NCBI GenBank assembly: GCA_013044385.1
Contig: JABEUN010000088.1
Coordinates: 1-39,209, forward strand
Direction of reading: 5' to 3'
Length of the DNA stretch: 39,209 bases
Source: Acidimicrobiaceae bacterium
GTDB taxonomy: Bacteria > Actinomycetota > Acidimicrobiia > Acidimicrobiales > Acidimicrobiaceae
Shown piece by piece: positions 18,744-27,941 of this stretch (positions are counted from its first letter, which is position 1; every line of letters starts with the position of its first letter). A program made the position numbers and the translations under genes. The notes under the pieces are model-generated. The model made no database searches. It was not told the origin of the DNA and saw only the letters and a program-made list of their open reading frames with translations.

Positions 18744-19907
18744 TCAGACCAGCGCCATCCGTTTTGCGATGATCTCATTCATTATCTCATTCGTCCCGCC
18801 GCCTATTCCAAGGATCCTCGCATCTCGGTATATTCGTTCGACCTCGCTCCCTTTCATATAGCCCAGCCCACCGTGTATCTGAAGCGCCTGATCGACCACG
18901 TAATCGCAGGCGTATACCGAGGTGTTCTTTGCCATGGCCACCTCCTTTGAACCAACCCGCCCTGCGGCAAAGTCGGTAGCAACCTTTTGGGTGAAGACCC
19001 GTGCAACCTCAGTCTGTCTCGCCATCTCAGCTAACTTGTGGCGGATCGTTTGAAGTGAGGTCAGCGGCGCACCTGAACTCCTTCTGGTTCGAGCCCATTC
19101 AACTGCTAGTTCGAGACCTCTACTTGCCAAGGCGTAGCCATGCACTGCAAGACCAAGCCTCTCTCCATCAAAATTTCTCATTATCTGGTAGAACCCAGTA
19201 CCCCGCTCCCCCACCAGGTTTGCTTTGGGCACTTCGACATCGACGAGAGTTATTTCTGCTGTATCTGAACAGGCCCACCCCATCTTCTCAAGTCTCCTGG
19301 TCACCGAAAATCCAGCGGACGAGGTGTCAACCACAATTAAGGAGACCCCAGCGTGTCCGGCACCGTCAGTACTGGCTGCTACGACGATGAAGTCGGCTCG
19401 CGCACCTGAAGTGATGTAAGTCTTCGAACCGTTGATCAGCCAGTGATCTCCATGGTCCTCGGCCTTGGTTGCCAGACCGGCCACATCGGAGCCACCGGTT
19501 GGCTCCGTTACCCCAAGGCAACCGATCATCTCACCAGAGATACTTGGAAGTACATACCTCTCGATCAAATATTCGTCACCAGAGGCAACAATGTGGGGCA
19601 GTGCGATATGGTGGGTGAGCAAAGCGGCAGCGAAACCAGACGAGGCTCCCGCTGAGATCAGTTCGTCAGTAATGACAAGGTTGTCGATCATATCGCCGAC
19701 TCCACCTACGTTCTCAGGAAAGCCGGCTGCCAAGAGACCAAGTTTCCCAGCTACACGATGAACGTTCCTGGGTACCTCCCCATCTTTCTCCCACTCGTCG
19801 AGATTGGGAAGAACATACCGCTCGGTGAACCCTCTTACCGTCCTTCGCAGCTCGACCCTTTCAGGCGAAGCCCAATCGGCGCATTTGTCCGCTCCTGAAC
19901 TCTCCAT
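18744..19907 (-). CDS. Acyl-CoA dehydrogenase
   Basis: The 387-residue flavoprotein shows CLGVTEPTGGSDVAG and WLINGSKTYITSGARADF for FAD and substrate binding. The C-terminal LQIHGGLGYMKGSEVERIYRDARI block follows. The position holding the catalytic Glu in medium-chain enzymes is glycine (GIGGGTNEI). A Glu is instead available in NFDGERLGLA (E249), where isovaleryl-type enzymes place their base. It therefore probably oxidises a branched or long-chain acyl-CoA and passes electrons to ETF; the substrate is not known. It starts with ATG and is 217 bp upstream of the Rieske gene on the same strand, with no electron-transfer or hydratase genes adjoining. Confidence 0.9.
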   Translation of the reverse strand: MESSGADKCADWASPERVELRRTVRGFTERYVLPNLDEWEKDGEVPRNVHRVAGKLGLLAAGFPENVGGVGDMIDNLVITDELISAGASSGFAAALLTHHIALPHIVASGDEYLIERYVLPSISGEMIGCLGVTEPTGGSDVAGLATKAEDHGDHWLINGSKTYITSGARADFIVVAASTDGAGHAGVSLIVVDTSSAGFSVTRRLEKMGWACSDTAEITLVDVEVPKANLVGERGTGFYQIMRNFDGERLGLAVHGYALASRGLELAVEWARTRRSSGAPLTSLQTIRHKLAEMARQTEVARVFTQKVATDFAAGRVGSKEVAMAKNTSVYACDYVVDQALQIHGGLGYMKGSEVERIYRDARILGIGGGTNEIMNEIIAKRMALV

Positions 19908-20107
19908 CTGACATCAACTCCCCGGGTTGGACGATGCATGAGAAGCTACACCAAAGTTGGGCCATCGCCATGACGGACGAACAAATGTAGCATGCCACTT
20001 CCATGCTCTCCCGATTCAACATTTACACGAATCGATTTCGAGCCACCCCATGCCCGCCCACAATTCGGCGCCAGAATTGGTTCCAAGCATCACAGCAGAT
20101 CAAAACA

Positions 20108-20154
20108 GGAGAGGGCCGGGCGCTGCAGATTCTGCAGCGACACCGGCCCTCTCT
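20108..20154 (-). terminator. Strong rho-independent terminator of the APC permease gene
   Basis: AGAGGGCCGG (20110-20119) pairs with CCGGCCCTCT (20143-20152), flanked by one more pair. Inside, CGCTGCAG (20121-20128) pairs with CTGCAGCG (20132-20139) around an ATT loop. On the minus strand the stem is followed by TCCTGTTTTG, giving a short T run. It lies 30-80 bp past the permease stop. Confidence 0.75.
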
Positions 20155-20185
20155 GGTCTACATATCGAATGAAGGTCAGAAGCCC

Positions 20186-21643
20186 TTACGCGTCGACAAG
20201 GTTCAATTCATCGTCGCTGACAGTCCTCTCCTCGGCGGTTGGCATCTTGAAGTACGGACGCCCCTTCACCCAGTAAATTGTCATCGGGATGAATCCGAGG
20301 GCCAGGGCCCCAAGTCCAACGACCAGCGTGGTGCCGTTGAGTCCTGGAATCGTCTTGATGAACATAACTATCATGAAGATCGCTCCAACCAGCGGCCACA
20401 ACCCCATGAAAATGAAGTTGCCCACACTCTTGAAGATATGCTTCCGGTAAAGGGCCACAACCGCAAGACCGGCGAGGCTGTAATAGACGGCAATTTGTAG
20501 GCCGATCGCATTGATCCCATCTGTGAGGATCGATCCGAGCGATCCGATGAACTGGGACCCTACGAAAAGAGCCAGAGAAATGATTGCAACCACGATGGTT
20601 GCTATCCACGGAGTCCTCAGTCTCGGATGCACAGCACCGAGCGCCCTCGGAAGCGTCCCGTCTCTCCCCATGGCGAACAACGTCCGGGATACCTGAATAA
20701 TCGTCGTCTCCAGCGTTGCAACTGTAGATAGGATCACGGCCACGACGATGAGCTTTCCGCCAGTTCCACGCCATACGATCTGTCCAAGGACGTCCAGAAC
20801 ATCACCAGCGTTATTCGAAACCTGCTTATTGGTAAGTATCATGTTTGTTCCGATAGTGAACACTTCGAAGAGGACGAACACCACGATCACTCCAAAGATG
20901 CCGCCAAGACCAGGCGTGACTTTAGCTGCTTTGGTCTCCTCATTTAGGTTGGCTGTGACATCCCAGCCCCAGTAGTAGAAGGCAGCAACTAAGGCACCGG
21001 CGAAGAAACCGGACGATCCGCTGAAGATTCTCGGCGAGAACCAACTCCAGCTGAAGGTGTGGACATCATGTCCGTGCACCAACATGAGAACTGCGAAGAC
21101 GACCAGAATCACCAATTCGATAGTGGACATGATCACCTGAAGTTTCGCCGTGACGGTCACTCCGGCAATTACAGCCACAATCATCAGAAGGAAAAAGATC
21201 GAACCAAATATTGTGACAGCGGTGACATTGCTGGCAAGCGAACTCGAGAACAGTCCAAGTGTGACCGACCCAGCAGGAAATGAACCAGCCACCATGAAGA
21301 TCAAGGCAGATACGACGAGGGCCCATCCCGAAATGTAGCCGAGCACTGGGTGAAGGGCACGTCTCACCCAGGCGTAGCTGGCACCTGAATTCGCCTCTAT
21401 CCTTCCGAGATAGTTGAAGGCCCAGACAATACCGAACATGGCCACGCCACAGTAAAGAAGTGCCGCTGGTCCGCCAAGGCCCACTGCGCCGACAAGAACC
21501 GCAGTAGAAGCTGCTATCGAATAAGCGGGTGCAACACCGGCAACACCCATGACCGCAGACTCAAATAAATTGAGAGCACCCTTCCGCAGGTGACCCTCTT
21601 CGGTCCCACCCCCCGGACTACTCATACCGTCGGAGTTTTCCAA
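20186..21643 (-). CDS. APC superfamily amino acid/polyamine permease
   Basis: The 485-residue protein has about 12 membrane segments and the APC helix-1 signature GVAGVAPAYSIAASTAVLVGAVGLGGPAA in shortened form. ANSGASYAWVRRALHPVLGYISGWALV covers helices 2-3. Members import amino acids, polyamines or related amines by proton or sodium symport. The start is TTG, well supported by an AGGGGGGAAAG site just upstream; an ATG six codons later is an alternative. It ends at a strong terminator, so it is probably transcribed alone. A second APC permease is encoded 1.1 kb upstream in the same direction. The two are clearly different proteins, so this is not a recent duplication. Confidence 0.88.
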   Translation of the reverse strand: MENSDGMSSPGGGTEEGHLRKGALNLFESAVMGVAGVAPAYSIAASTAVLVGAVGLGGPAALLYCGVAMFGIVWAFNYLGRIEANSGASYAWVRRALHPVLGYISGWALVVSALIFMVAGSFPAGSVTLGLFSSSLASNVTAVTIFGSIFFLLMIVAVIAGVTVTAKLQVIMSTIELVILVVFAVLMLVHGHDVHTFSWSWFSPRIFSGSSGFFAGALVAAFYYWGWDVTANLNEETKAAKVTPGLGGIFGVIVVFVLFEVFTIGTNMILTNKQVSNNAGDVLDVLGQIVWRGTGGKLIVVAVILSTVATLETTIIQVSRTLFAMGRDGTLPRALGAVHPRLRTPWIATIVVAIISLALFVGSQFIGSLGSILTDGINAIGLQIAVYYSLAGLAVVALYRKHIFKSVGNFIFMGLWPLVGAIFMIVMFIKTIPGLNGTTLVVGLGALALGFIPMTIYWVKGRPYFKMPTAEERTVSDDELNLVDA

Positions 21644-21963
21644 CTTTCCCCCCTAAATCGTCGCCAAATAGCTACAATTCCACCGATTGTATCGTAATTG
21701 AATAGGATTTAGCGAAGATTTTGGAGCTCTAGAAGCGATTTTTAATCGACCCCATTGACGTTCATTGCAACAACTGGCCCTTCCTGCGGAAATGTGGGAG
21801 GTCGGGTTGACAAAACTGCTCGTCGTGCTTTGTTGACATCGTTGTCCATTTGACTCCGTCAACTTCTTCATGTGGCTGGCTTAGCGACCTAGGAATTCAA
21901 CTTCACCGCAAAGGTGGACGTCGATGGGTGTGACGCCAACAGTCTTCGAATACCCTTAGCAAC
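21644..21963. other. Divergent promoter region, 320 bp
   Basis: This spacer is relatively AT-rich near 21650-21760 and separates the minus-strand permease from the plus-strand methyltransferase. It should hold both promoters. No gene was seen and no well-spaced -35/-10 pair was resolved. Confidence 0.4.
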
Positions 21964-22461
21964 ATGTTCGAATCCGAAGATACCTCAACTCATGATCAAA
22001 GGCCGATCCCTCCGCCGATACTCTTCGGGCTCGCCACCACTATCGGGTGGATTTTCGACAGGAAAGCATTGCGGCGGTCCCGGCCCCCACAAGGGGCCAC
22101 GACGGCGGTAGCTGCTGGGGTCCGGGTAGCTGGAGGCGCACTTGGAGCCTGGACGATCATCACAATGAAGCGTTCGGGCCAAAGCCCGGATCCAAAAAAA
22201 GCGAAGACCAGCCTCATCAAGACGGGGCCATTCAAGTATACGAGGAACCCGATCTACGTTTCAGCGGCACTTTCATCGATCAGCACATCGCTCAGGTTCG
22301 GCTCTCCAACCGGAATTATCCTGGTGCTTTTTACGTGGATATTTGTGGACAGAACTACAGTCAAATCCGAGGAAGAGTACCTCCGACACCGATTTCACAA
22401 CGAGTATGACGCTTATTGCGACACGACCCCTAGGTGGCTGGGAGTCAAGTCATTCCGCTGA
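21964..22461 (+). CDS. ICMT/PEMT-like membrane methyltransferase
   Basis: The 165-residue protein carries the isoprenylcysteine carboxyl methyltransferase / phospholipid methyltransferase signature. LIKTGPFKYTRNPIYVSA is the SAM-binding and first catalytic segment. VKSEEEYLRHRFHNEYDAY and TPRWLG form the C-terminal EE-F-eY-Y-pRWL block. Hydrophobic helices occupy about residues 18-35, 48-66 and 92-125, so it is an integral membrane enzyme. Bacterial homologues methylate unknown small or lipid substrates; true prenyl-protein methylation is unlikely. The ATG lacks a strong ribosome site. It converges with the second APC permease gene and has no partner gene. Confidence 0.75.
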   Translation: MFESEDTSTHDQRPIPPPILFGLATTIGWIFDRKALRRSRPPQGATTAVAAGVRVAGGALGAWTIITMKRSGQSPDPKKAKTSLIKTGPFKYTRNPIYVSAALSSISTSLRFGSPTGIILVLFTWIFVDRTTVKSEEEYLRHRFHNEYDAYCDTTPRWLGVKSFR

Positions 22462-22745
22462 GCCGCGGAGTTTGTCTGCTGAATATTCTGTCACGCAACA
22501 GATCAATTTTGAAGGTACCATTCATCACCGACACGTTCTCAAGACCATGCCATGGCGTACAAACCCTACACACCGGAACCTGCACTGCATCAGCACTCCG
22601 CCGGACCCGGCGGCATATCTTCTTAGCCGAGAAAGCAGCCGGGTCCACTTACTAACCAAACTCGCCACCGTTCCTTGGTGGGCTGGGATCATTTCAGGCC
22701 ATGTCGGACGCTTCCCAGATCGGAGGCTACCGACTTGGCTTACGT

Positions 22746-24356
22746 CTAGCCCTTTGTCTCACGCTCGGCACCAGTGGGCTCCAATTCATCATGCAGGTGA
22801 CCTTCAAGCCCTTTGTCAGGTCGGCCCACCAACATGTAGATCGCGCCAACGATTGCAATCACAGCCATTACGACAAAAGTGATCCAGTCAAGGTTGAAGT
22901 ATCCCCTCGGACTCGACAGTCCGGTCGGTGCAATGATATTTATGAACATGACCCCTAAGTACACAAGTGCACCAATTGTCACCGGCCACGCCCACGAACC
23001 GAGGGTGAACTGGCCCTCGCCAACCCACCCCTTTGCCCGCGCAATCGCCGCTGCAAGGACGGTCATGAAGAACGAAAGGTAGATTCCGCTTACCCCGAAA
23101 GAGACCAGAGATACCAGAATGTTTGTATTAGCGGGATAGGTAAAGAACAGGATATGGACATTTTTGGTAGGTGACAAGAACTCCAGCAGTATGAAAAGCA
23201 CCGTAACCGCAGTTCCACCGATCAACGCGTTGACAGGGGCTTTGTGACGCTTGCTCACCTGGGATATCCAACGGGCCGCCGGCAGGGCTCCATCTCGCGC
23301 GTAGGAGAAAGCGAGTCGCGCACCCGCCCCTTGAACCGATGTCCCGCAGGAGAAGAACGCGAAGATGATCATCAGGAGCAGGAAGTCCTGCAGCCACGAT
23401 GGGAGTGAACCCAGAATAAAGGGGATACCGCCACCGTTTATCGTCGCGGCTACACCGTTATGCGCCGGAATTGCCAGCAGTAGTCCCATAGTTAGGATGA
23501 AAGACGCCAATCCACCCCAGATCAAAGCCAACCGCATTGACCGAGGTACTTGCCGCCCAGCGTCTATTGTCTCCTCGGAGATATCGCCCGCTGACTCGAA
23601 CCCATAGAAGATGTAGACCGGCGCTAGTACCGCAATCAATGCGGCACCTGTCAGCCAGTGTCCGTTGAAGTTGAGGCCAAGCGGATTGGTCTTCACGTGC
23701 TGCACACCTTGGGCAGTAAACAGGTAGGAGAAGCCGTGATGGAAGCCGTTTATGGCAAGAATGATCGCTACGCCAACGGTTCCGACAATCTCGACATATA
23801 CGCCAAACTGAGCTACCCGACCCATCACCTTTGCACCTGTGATGTTCAAAATGGTCTGTATGAGGAGGAGCGCAACGGTGACAACCAACACCACCCAATG
23901 GCTGGATGGATTCAATTTCCAGCCAAACCAGTTTTGCAGGAGCGAGGTAACGTAACTGACAATTCCGGTATCGACAGAAGCAACTGTCACCAGTAGCGCA
24001 ATTCCGTAGAACCATCCAACGAACCAGCCGTACTTGGGTCCAACCGAAAATTTAGAGTACTGGTAGAGTGCGCCAGCCACAGGATAGTGACTCGCCAACT
24101 CCCCAAAAACCAACGCCACCAGCAACATGCCAGCAACCGGAAGCCATGTCAACCATACATAAGCAGGTCCACCCGTTCCGAGACCGAGAACAAATAGCGA
24201 GTAGATGCCTACCATCGGAGACAGGTAGGTGAACGCTACGGAAAAATTGGCAAATAGTCCTAGCACACGATTGAGCTGTGGGCGATAGCCCAAGCTCTCA
24301 AGTCGACGATCCTCACTCGAGTAAGCGGGATCCTGCGTCCCTACCGCATCCGACAT
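22746..24356 (-). CDS. APC superfamily amino acid permease
   Basis: The protein of about 536 residues has around 12-14 membrane segments. FANFSVAFTYLSPMVGIYSLFVLGLGTGGPAYVW fits helices 1 and 2, and GELASHYPVAGALYQYSKFSVGPKYGWFVGWFYG fits the conserved helix 2-3 region of APC permeases. FYGFESAGDISEETIDAGRQVPRSM is the typical loop before helix 7. It imports amino acids or amines. ATG at 24356 is preferred over the TTG one codon earlier because GAGGAGGG lies eight to nine bases upstream. It is divergent from the PHS-type transporter gene at 24803. Confidence 0.88.
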   Translation of the reverse strand: MSDAVGTQDPAYSSEDRRLESLGYRPQLNRVLGLFANFSVAFTYLSPMVGIYSLFVLGLGTGGPAYVWLTWLPVAGMLLVALVFGELASHYPVAGALYQYSKFSVGPKYGWFVGWFYGIALLVTVASVDTGIVSYVTSLLQNWFGWKLNPSSHWVVLVVTVALLLIQTILNITGAKVMGRVAQFGVYVEIVGTVGVAIILAINGFHHGFSYLFTAQGVQHVKTNPLGLNFNGHWLTGAALIAVLAPVYIFYGFESAGDISEETIDAGRQVPRSMRLALIWGGLASFILTMGLLLAIPAHNGVAATINGGGIPFILGSLPSWLQDFLLLMIIFAFFSCGTSVQGAGARLAFSYARDGALPAARWISQVSKRHKAPVNALIGGTAVTVLFILLEFLSPTKNVHILFFTYPANTNILVSLVSFGVSGIYLSFFMTVLAAAIARAKGWVGEGQFTLGSWAWPVTIGALVYLGVMFINIIAPTGLSSPRGYFNLDWITFVVMAVIAIVGAIYMLVGRPDKGLEGHLHDELEPTGAERETKG

Positions 24357-24802
24357 CAACCAGCCCTCCTCTTGGCGAAGCTGAACCTAAGAAGCCCTCA
24401 CAAATATCCTTACACACCCCACCAACGTATGTGATTTGATTTCCAAGAATCGGCGCAACCAAGCCGAAGAAATATGGAACGAACAGTTAGTGGCTCGATG
24501 GACATCTCCATATCCACGGTCATCTTCTAAACCGTCAGGTCTGGAACTCAGAACTTTGCGTCGACACAAAAACGGTCAAAGACAGATCGCTGAGCGCAGA
24601 ACGGTTTGCAGCAGAATGCCCTCCAAATCCACAACGGCTCGTTCGTGGGCTCAACTAGGGTCAGTTTACCTATTGTTCACTCTTAGTTTCCCAATTCGCA
24701 AGCGGGCATCCACGTACCGTTCACCTCAAATCTTCTACTGTTTACCTATAAGAGAGATTGAGTTCACCTCCCGGATGCGGGCGTTGAAAGGCAGTACGGA
24801 AG
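24357..24802. other. Divergent promoter region, 446 bp
   Basis: This region separates two divergent transporter genes. A TATAAG at 24747-24752 is a candidate -10 for the plus-strand transporter, about 50 bp before its start; no clear -35 accompanies it. No gene was seen. Confidence 0.4.
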
Positions 24803-26254
24803 ATGTCAGATACGACTCCATCCCGAGCGGAGATCTTTCGCTCGCTCGACGAGGCGACAATAACAAAGAATCATTGGGTCACCGTCTTCACAGCCGGCAT
24901 GGGGTTCTTCACCGACGCATACGACCTTTTCATAATTGGAACCGTCACGGTACTCCTCACGCCGATCTTTCATCTGAGCACTAATCAGATATCCCTGCTT
25001 AATTCGATTTCGTTGCTCGCGTCAGTACTCGGGGCGATAATCTTCGGCCGGCTAATGGATCGTCTCGGGCGTAAAAAGATGTACGGGTTAGAGGTTGGCA
25101 TTCTGGTACTGGGGGCCATCCTCAGTGCACTTTCGTGGAACTTCACCTCGCTTTTAATTTTTCGCGTGCTCGTTGGTTTCGGTGTCGGCGGGGACTACGC
25201 CACATCAGCAGTCATCACGTCTGAATACGCAAACAAGAAGTCGCGTGGGCGACTCATCGGTACTGTCTTTGCAATGCAAGGATTCGGGCTTTTGGCCGGG
25301 CCTGCTATTGCATCAATTTTCATCGGCGCCGGAGTATCGAACGGTTTGGCTTGGCGGTTGATGCTGGGACTGGGTGCCATACCGGCGGCATCAGTGATCT
25401 ACCTGCGTAGAAGGATCAAAGAGACGCCAAGATTTACCCTCGACATAAAGGGCGATAAAGAGGCAACCATAGAGGCCATGACCTGGACGTTAGGCGATCA
25501 GGCACCTACTGACTTCAATGGGATAGTCGGCGATGATCCTTCCGGGCGCACACCTGCAAAGCTGACCTCCAAACCGTTCTTGAAAAGACTCATAGGTACA
25601 GCGGGCTCGTGGTTTCTCATGGACATCGCCTTTTACGGCAACTCGGTCTCGAGCCCCCTTATCCTGAAAGCCCTTCAACCGAACGGTACGCTACTTTCCC
25701 ACACACTATTTAGTCTGGCAATCTTCGCAGTGGCCGCCCTGCCAGGATACTGGGTAGCCGTAGCACTGATGGACAAGATTGGCCGAAAGCGGATTCAGTG
25801 GCAAGGCTTCGGCATGATGGCTGTTTGCTTTGCAGCAATCGCCCTCATTCCCGGCGTGTCAACCAGTACTTGGACATTCTTGGTCATATTCGCCATCAGT
25901 TACTTCTTCGTAGAATTCGGACCGAACCAGACAACCTTCGTATACCCGTCAGAGATCTTCCCCACAGCCATAAGGGGAACCGGGGATGGACTCTCAGCCG
26001 CCGCAGGAAAGCTGGGAGCCTTCCTAGGTGCACTATTCGTCCCACACCTTCTCAAATCCATCGGGATCCAAGGAGTCATGGGGACGATGGCAATCGTCTC
26101 GGTCGTCGGCATTCTTCTTACAATCGTTGCCCTTCCCGAGCCCAACGGTCTGTCACTTGAAGACGCCTCTGCAGATCCGGTAGGTGAAGTGATCGACATT
26201 CGGGCGAAAGTCGACCTAGCCGGTGAAGAATCGCCCAGCTCCACAGCCGTCTGA
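24803..26254 (+). CDS. MFS transporter, phosphate:H+ symporter-like (PHS) family
   Basis: The 483-residue protein has 12 predicted helices. TAGMGFFTDAYDLFIIG in helix 1 closely matches the GxGFFxDAYDLFxI signature of PHS and related sugar-porter-like carriers. GRLMDRLGRKKMYG is motif A, and FRVLVGFGVGGDYATSAVI follows in helix 4. In the second half, PNQTTFVYPSEIFPTAIRGTGDGLSAA fits the PHS helix 10-11 block. The substrate is probably phosphate, another inorganic anion or an organic acid, moved with protons. ATG is preceded by GAAAGG eleven bases upstream. The C-terminal tail of about 35 residues is acidic and cytoplasmic. No neighbouring gene narrows the substrate. Confidence 0.83.
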   Translation: MSDTTPSRAEIFRSLDEATITKNHWVTVFTAGMGFFTDAYDLFIIGTVTVLLTPIFHLSTNQISLLNSISLLASVLGAIIFGRLMDRLGRKKMYGLEVGILVLGAILSALSWNFTSLLIFRVLVGFGVGGDYATSAVITSEYANKKSRGRLIGTVFAMQGFGLLAGPAIASIFIGAGVSNGLAWRLMLGLGAIPAASVIYLRRRIKETPRFTLDIKGDKEATIEAMTWTLGDQAPTDFNGIVGDDPSGRTPAKLTSKPFLKRLIGTAGSWFLMDIAFYGNSVSSPLILKALQPNGTLLSHTLFSLAIFAVAALPGYWVAVALMDKIGRKRIQWQGFGMMAVCFAAIALIPGVSTSTWTFLVIFAISYFFVEFGPNQTTFVYPSEIFPTAIRGTGDGLSAAAGKLGAFLGALFVPHLLKSIGIQGVMGTMAIVSVVGILLTIVALPEPNGLSLEDASADPVGEVIDIRAKVDLAGEESPSSTAV

Positions 26255-26817
26255 TGACGCTCAGCCCATTCCGCTACCGAACTAACATTGGCTAATCTGA
26301 CCCCTACTTTGAAATTGACAGACTATTGGAAACGATATTGACAACGCTGGTTTCAGCGCTGGGCAACCCGGAGACCAAGTTGTTGTAACCTGCAGCCGGC
26401 AACTCCTGCCCTAAGCAAGACAGTGCGTTGATTCGCAGGTGCGCCTAGTCGTTCTCTTCGGCAGATCATTAGCTCTCCGAACACCGCCAAGATGTCACAA
26501 AATATGTTGCGCTAATAAATTGTGCTTTACTTCAGGAGAATTCACCTATCGCCTAGGTGTGGTTGCACACCCTACTTCGGCATAGCTTCGGCCCACTCTC
26601 TGACGCCGCAGTCAAAAGTGACAATTTGAACCCTGGAAGGGAATAACCAACTTTAGTCAAGGTGGCTCCGGCAGCGGAAGGTACGGCGGGAACGTGAAAC
26701 CAGCGATCTTCTATTTTCCTGGACGCCAAATGGCGATCGACGGGAACAAAACTCACCGCTTCTAAGTTAGTAGTTGAAATATCAATTATCACAGAACAAT
26801 TTCGAGGTCAGAAGATC
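26255..26817. other. 0.56 kb intergenic region upstream of the FMN reductase
   Basis: No credible gene. Two TTGACA hexamers occur at about 26316 and 26339, but neither has a well-placed -10. The AT-rich segment 26770-26800 just before the reductase gene probably contains its promoter. Confidence 0.4.
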
Positions 26818-27399
26818 ATGACAAAGCAAGTTCGAATAGTAGCAATCTCTGGTTCCTCAAGAGTCGGATCCACGAATACCCAGCTCCTCCGCTCAATTGC
26901 AAAGATGGCACCAAAAAATGTGGATATCGAGATCCTCTCCGGTTTGGAGAAGTTACCTTTTTACAGCGAAGATCTCGAATCGCATAACCTACCGACTGAG
27001 ATAGTCGCATTGAGGGAGAAGGTTTCAGCCGCAGACGCGGTCCTCATAGCCACGCCGGAATATAACTACTCCTACACGGGCCTCGTAAAGAACACCATTG
27101 ACTGGCTATCGAGGCCTTATGCCAAAGGCGTTCTGGCGGGTAAGCCAGTTGCCATCACAGGTGCCTCTCTTGGAGCATTTGGCACGGTGAGAGCTCAGGC
27201 CCACCTCCGGCAAGTGTTGCACGGCACCAACTCGAAGGTTGTGAACAGACCCGAGGTTTACGTGGGCTCCGCCCATGAGAAGTTTGGCGAGGATGATAAT
27301 TTCCTGGATGCAAGCGGACGAGCAATGCTGTTGGAGTTGTTGGACAACCTTATCGATCTTGCCGCCGACGTAAATGGTTCAGAAATGCTGGCCTCATAA
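26818..27399 (+). CDS. NADPH-dependent FMN reductase (flavodoxin-like)
   Basis: The 193-residue protein has the flavodoxin-like fold of the ChrR/azoreductase group. SGSSRVGSTN (11-20) binds the FMN phosphate, and PEYNYSYTGLVKNTIDWLSRP (80-100) lines the isoalloxazine pocket and dimer interface. GASLGAFGTVRAQAHLR is the third conserved block. Such enzymes reduce flavins, quinones, azo dyes or chromate with NAD(P)H and often serve in redox defence. GAGGTC seven bases before the ATG supports the start. It converges with the deformylase gene and is probably monocistronic. Confidence 0.9.
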   Translation: MTKQVRIVAISGSSRVGSTNTQLLRSIAKMAPKNVDIEILSGLEKLPFYSEDLESHNLPTEIVALREKVSAADAVLIATPEYNYSYTGLVKNTIDWLSRPYAKGVLAGKPVAITGASLGAFGTVRAQAHLRQVLHGTNSKVVNRPEVYVGSAHEKFGEDDNFLDASGRAMLLELLDNLIDLAADVNGSEMLAS

Positions 27400-27434
27400 A
27401 TCTGGATGCCTTGTTATAGGAACTTGAGCGGGTT

Positions 27435-27929
27435 CTACAGATATCGCTTCCGACTATGAAGCTTGGAGGACCCGCTTACCCTGTCAATGAAGAGATAGCC
27501 TCCTAGGTGATCGACCTCATGCTGGATAGCGCGAGCCTCGAAGCCAGAAGATTCGATCTCGAGACTCTTTCCAGCGAGGTCACATCCAATTAGAGTCAGA
27601 CTCTCAGCCCGAGTGACGTCTCCAGTCAAGTCGGGAACGCTCATGCAGCCCTCCCTCATCGTCAGCTGCCCTTCACGATTAACAATGGTCGGGTTGACCA
27701 CTACGAGCAATCCATGGTGGGAGGTTGTCTTTTTGTGTCGAGATACATCGAGAACAAAAAGAGACTCGACTCGGCCAACCTGATTGGCAGCAAGTCCGAC
27801 GCAACCTGGAGATTGGTACATGATTTCTATCATCTGAGTGGCCAAATCCCGAATTGTCTCGTCGAAGACAGCGACAGCTCGCGAGACTTCCGAAAGTCCT
27901 GGACTAGGCACTCTCACTATGTCAAGCAA
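27435..27929 (-). CDS. def: Peptide deformylase
   Basis: The 164-residue protein removes the formyl group from nascent proteins. All three motifs are present: CVGLAANQ (43-50), EGCMS (93-97) and HEVDH (137-141). Metal ligands are C95, H137 and H141, and the catalytic base is E138. The first glycine of motif I is cysteine, a variant seen in some deformylases. Length is typical for the bacterial enzyme. It starts 12 bases after the stop of the ACT-domain gene on the same strand, so the two are probably co-transcribed. Many actinobacteria carry more than one deformylase, so this need not be the essential copy. Confidence 0.92.
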   Translation of the reverse strand: MLDIVRVPSPGLSEVSRAVAVFDETIRDLATQMIEIMYQSPGCVGLAANQVGRVESLFVLDVSRHKKTTSHHGLLVVVNPTIVNREGQLTMREGCMSVPDLTGDVTRAESLTLIGCDLAGKSLEIESSGFEARAIQHEVDHLGGYLFIDRVSGSSKLHSRKRYL

Positions 27930-27941
27930 GGATCACAAGAT

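Noticed and set aside
20186-24356. Two APC permeases as a tandem duplication
   Set aside because: Their sequences differ throughout, including helix 1 and the loops, and a methyltransferase gene lies between them.
26553-26792. 79-codon minus-strand frame upstream of the FMN reductase
   Set aside because: It covers the likely promoter of the reductase and shows no motif or convincing start.
27427-27476. 7-bp inverted repeat (AGCGGGT / ACCCGCT) between the FMN reductase and deformylase
   Set aside because: The loop is 36 nt and one arm lies in the deformylase coding region, so it is a weak terminator candidate.
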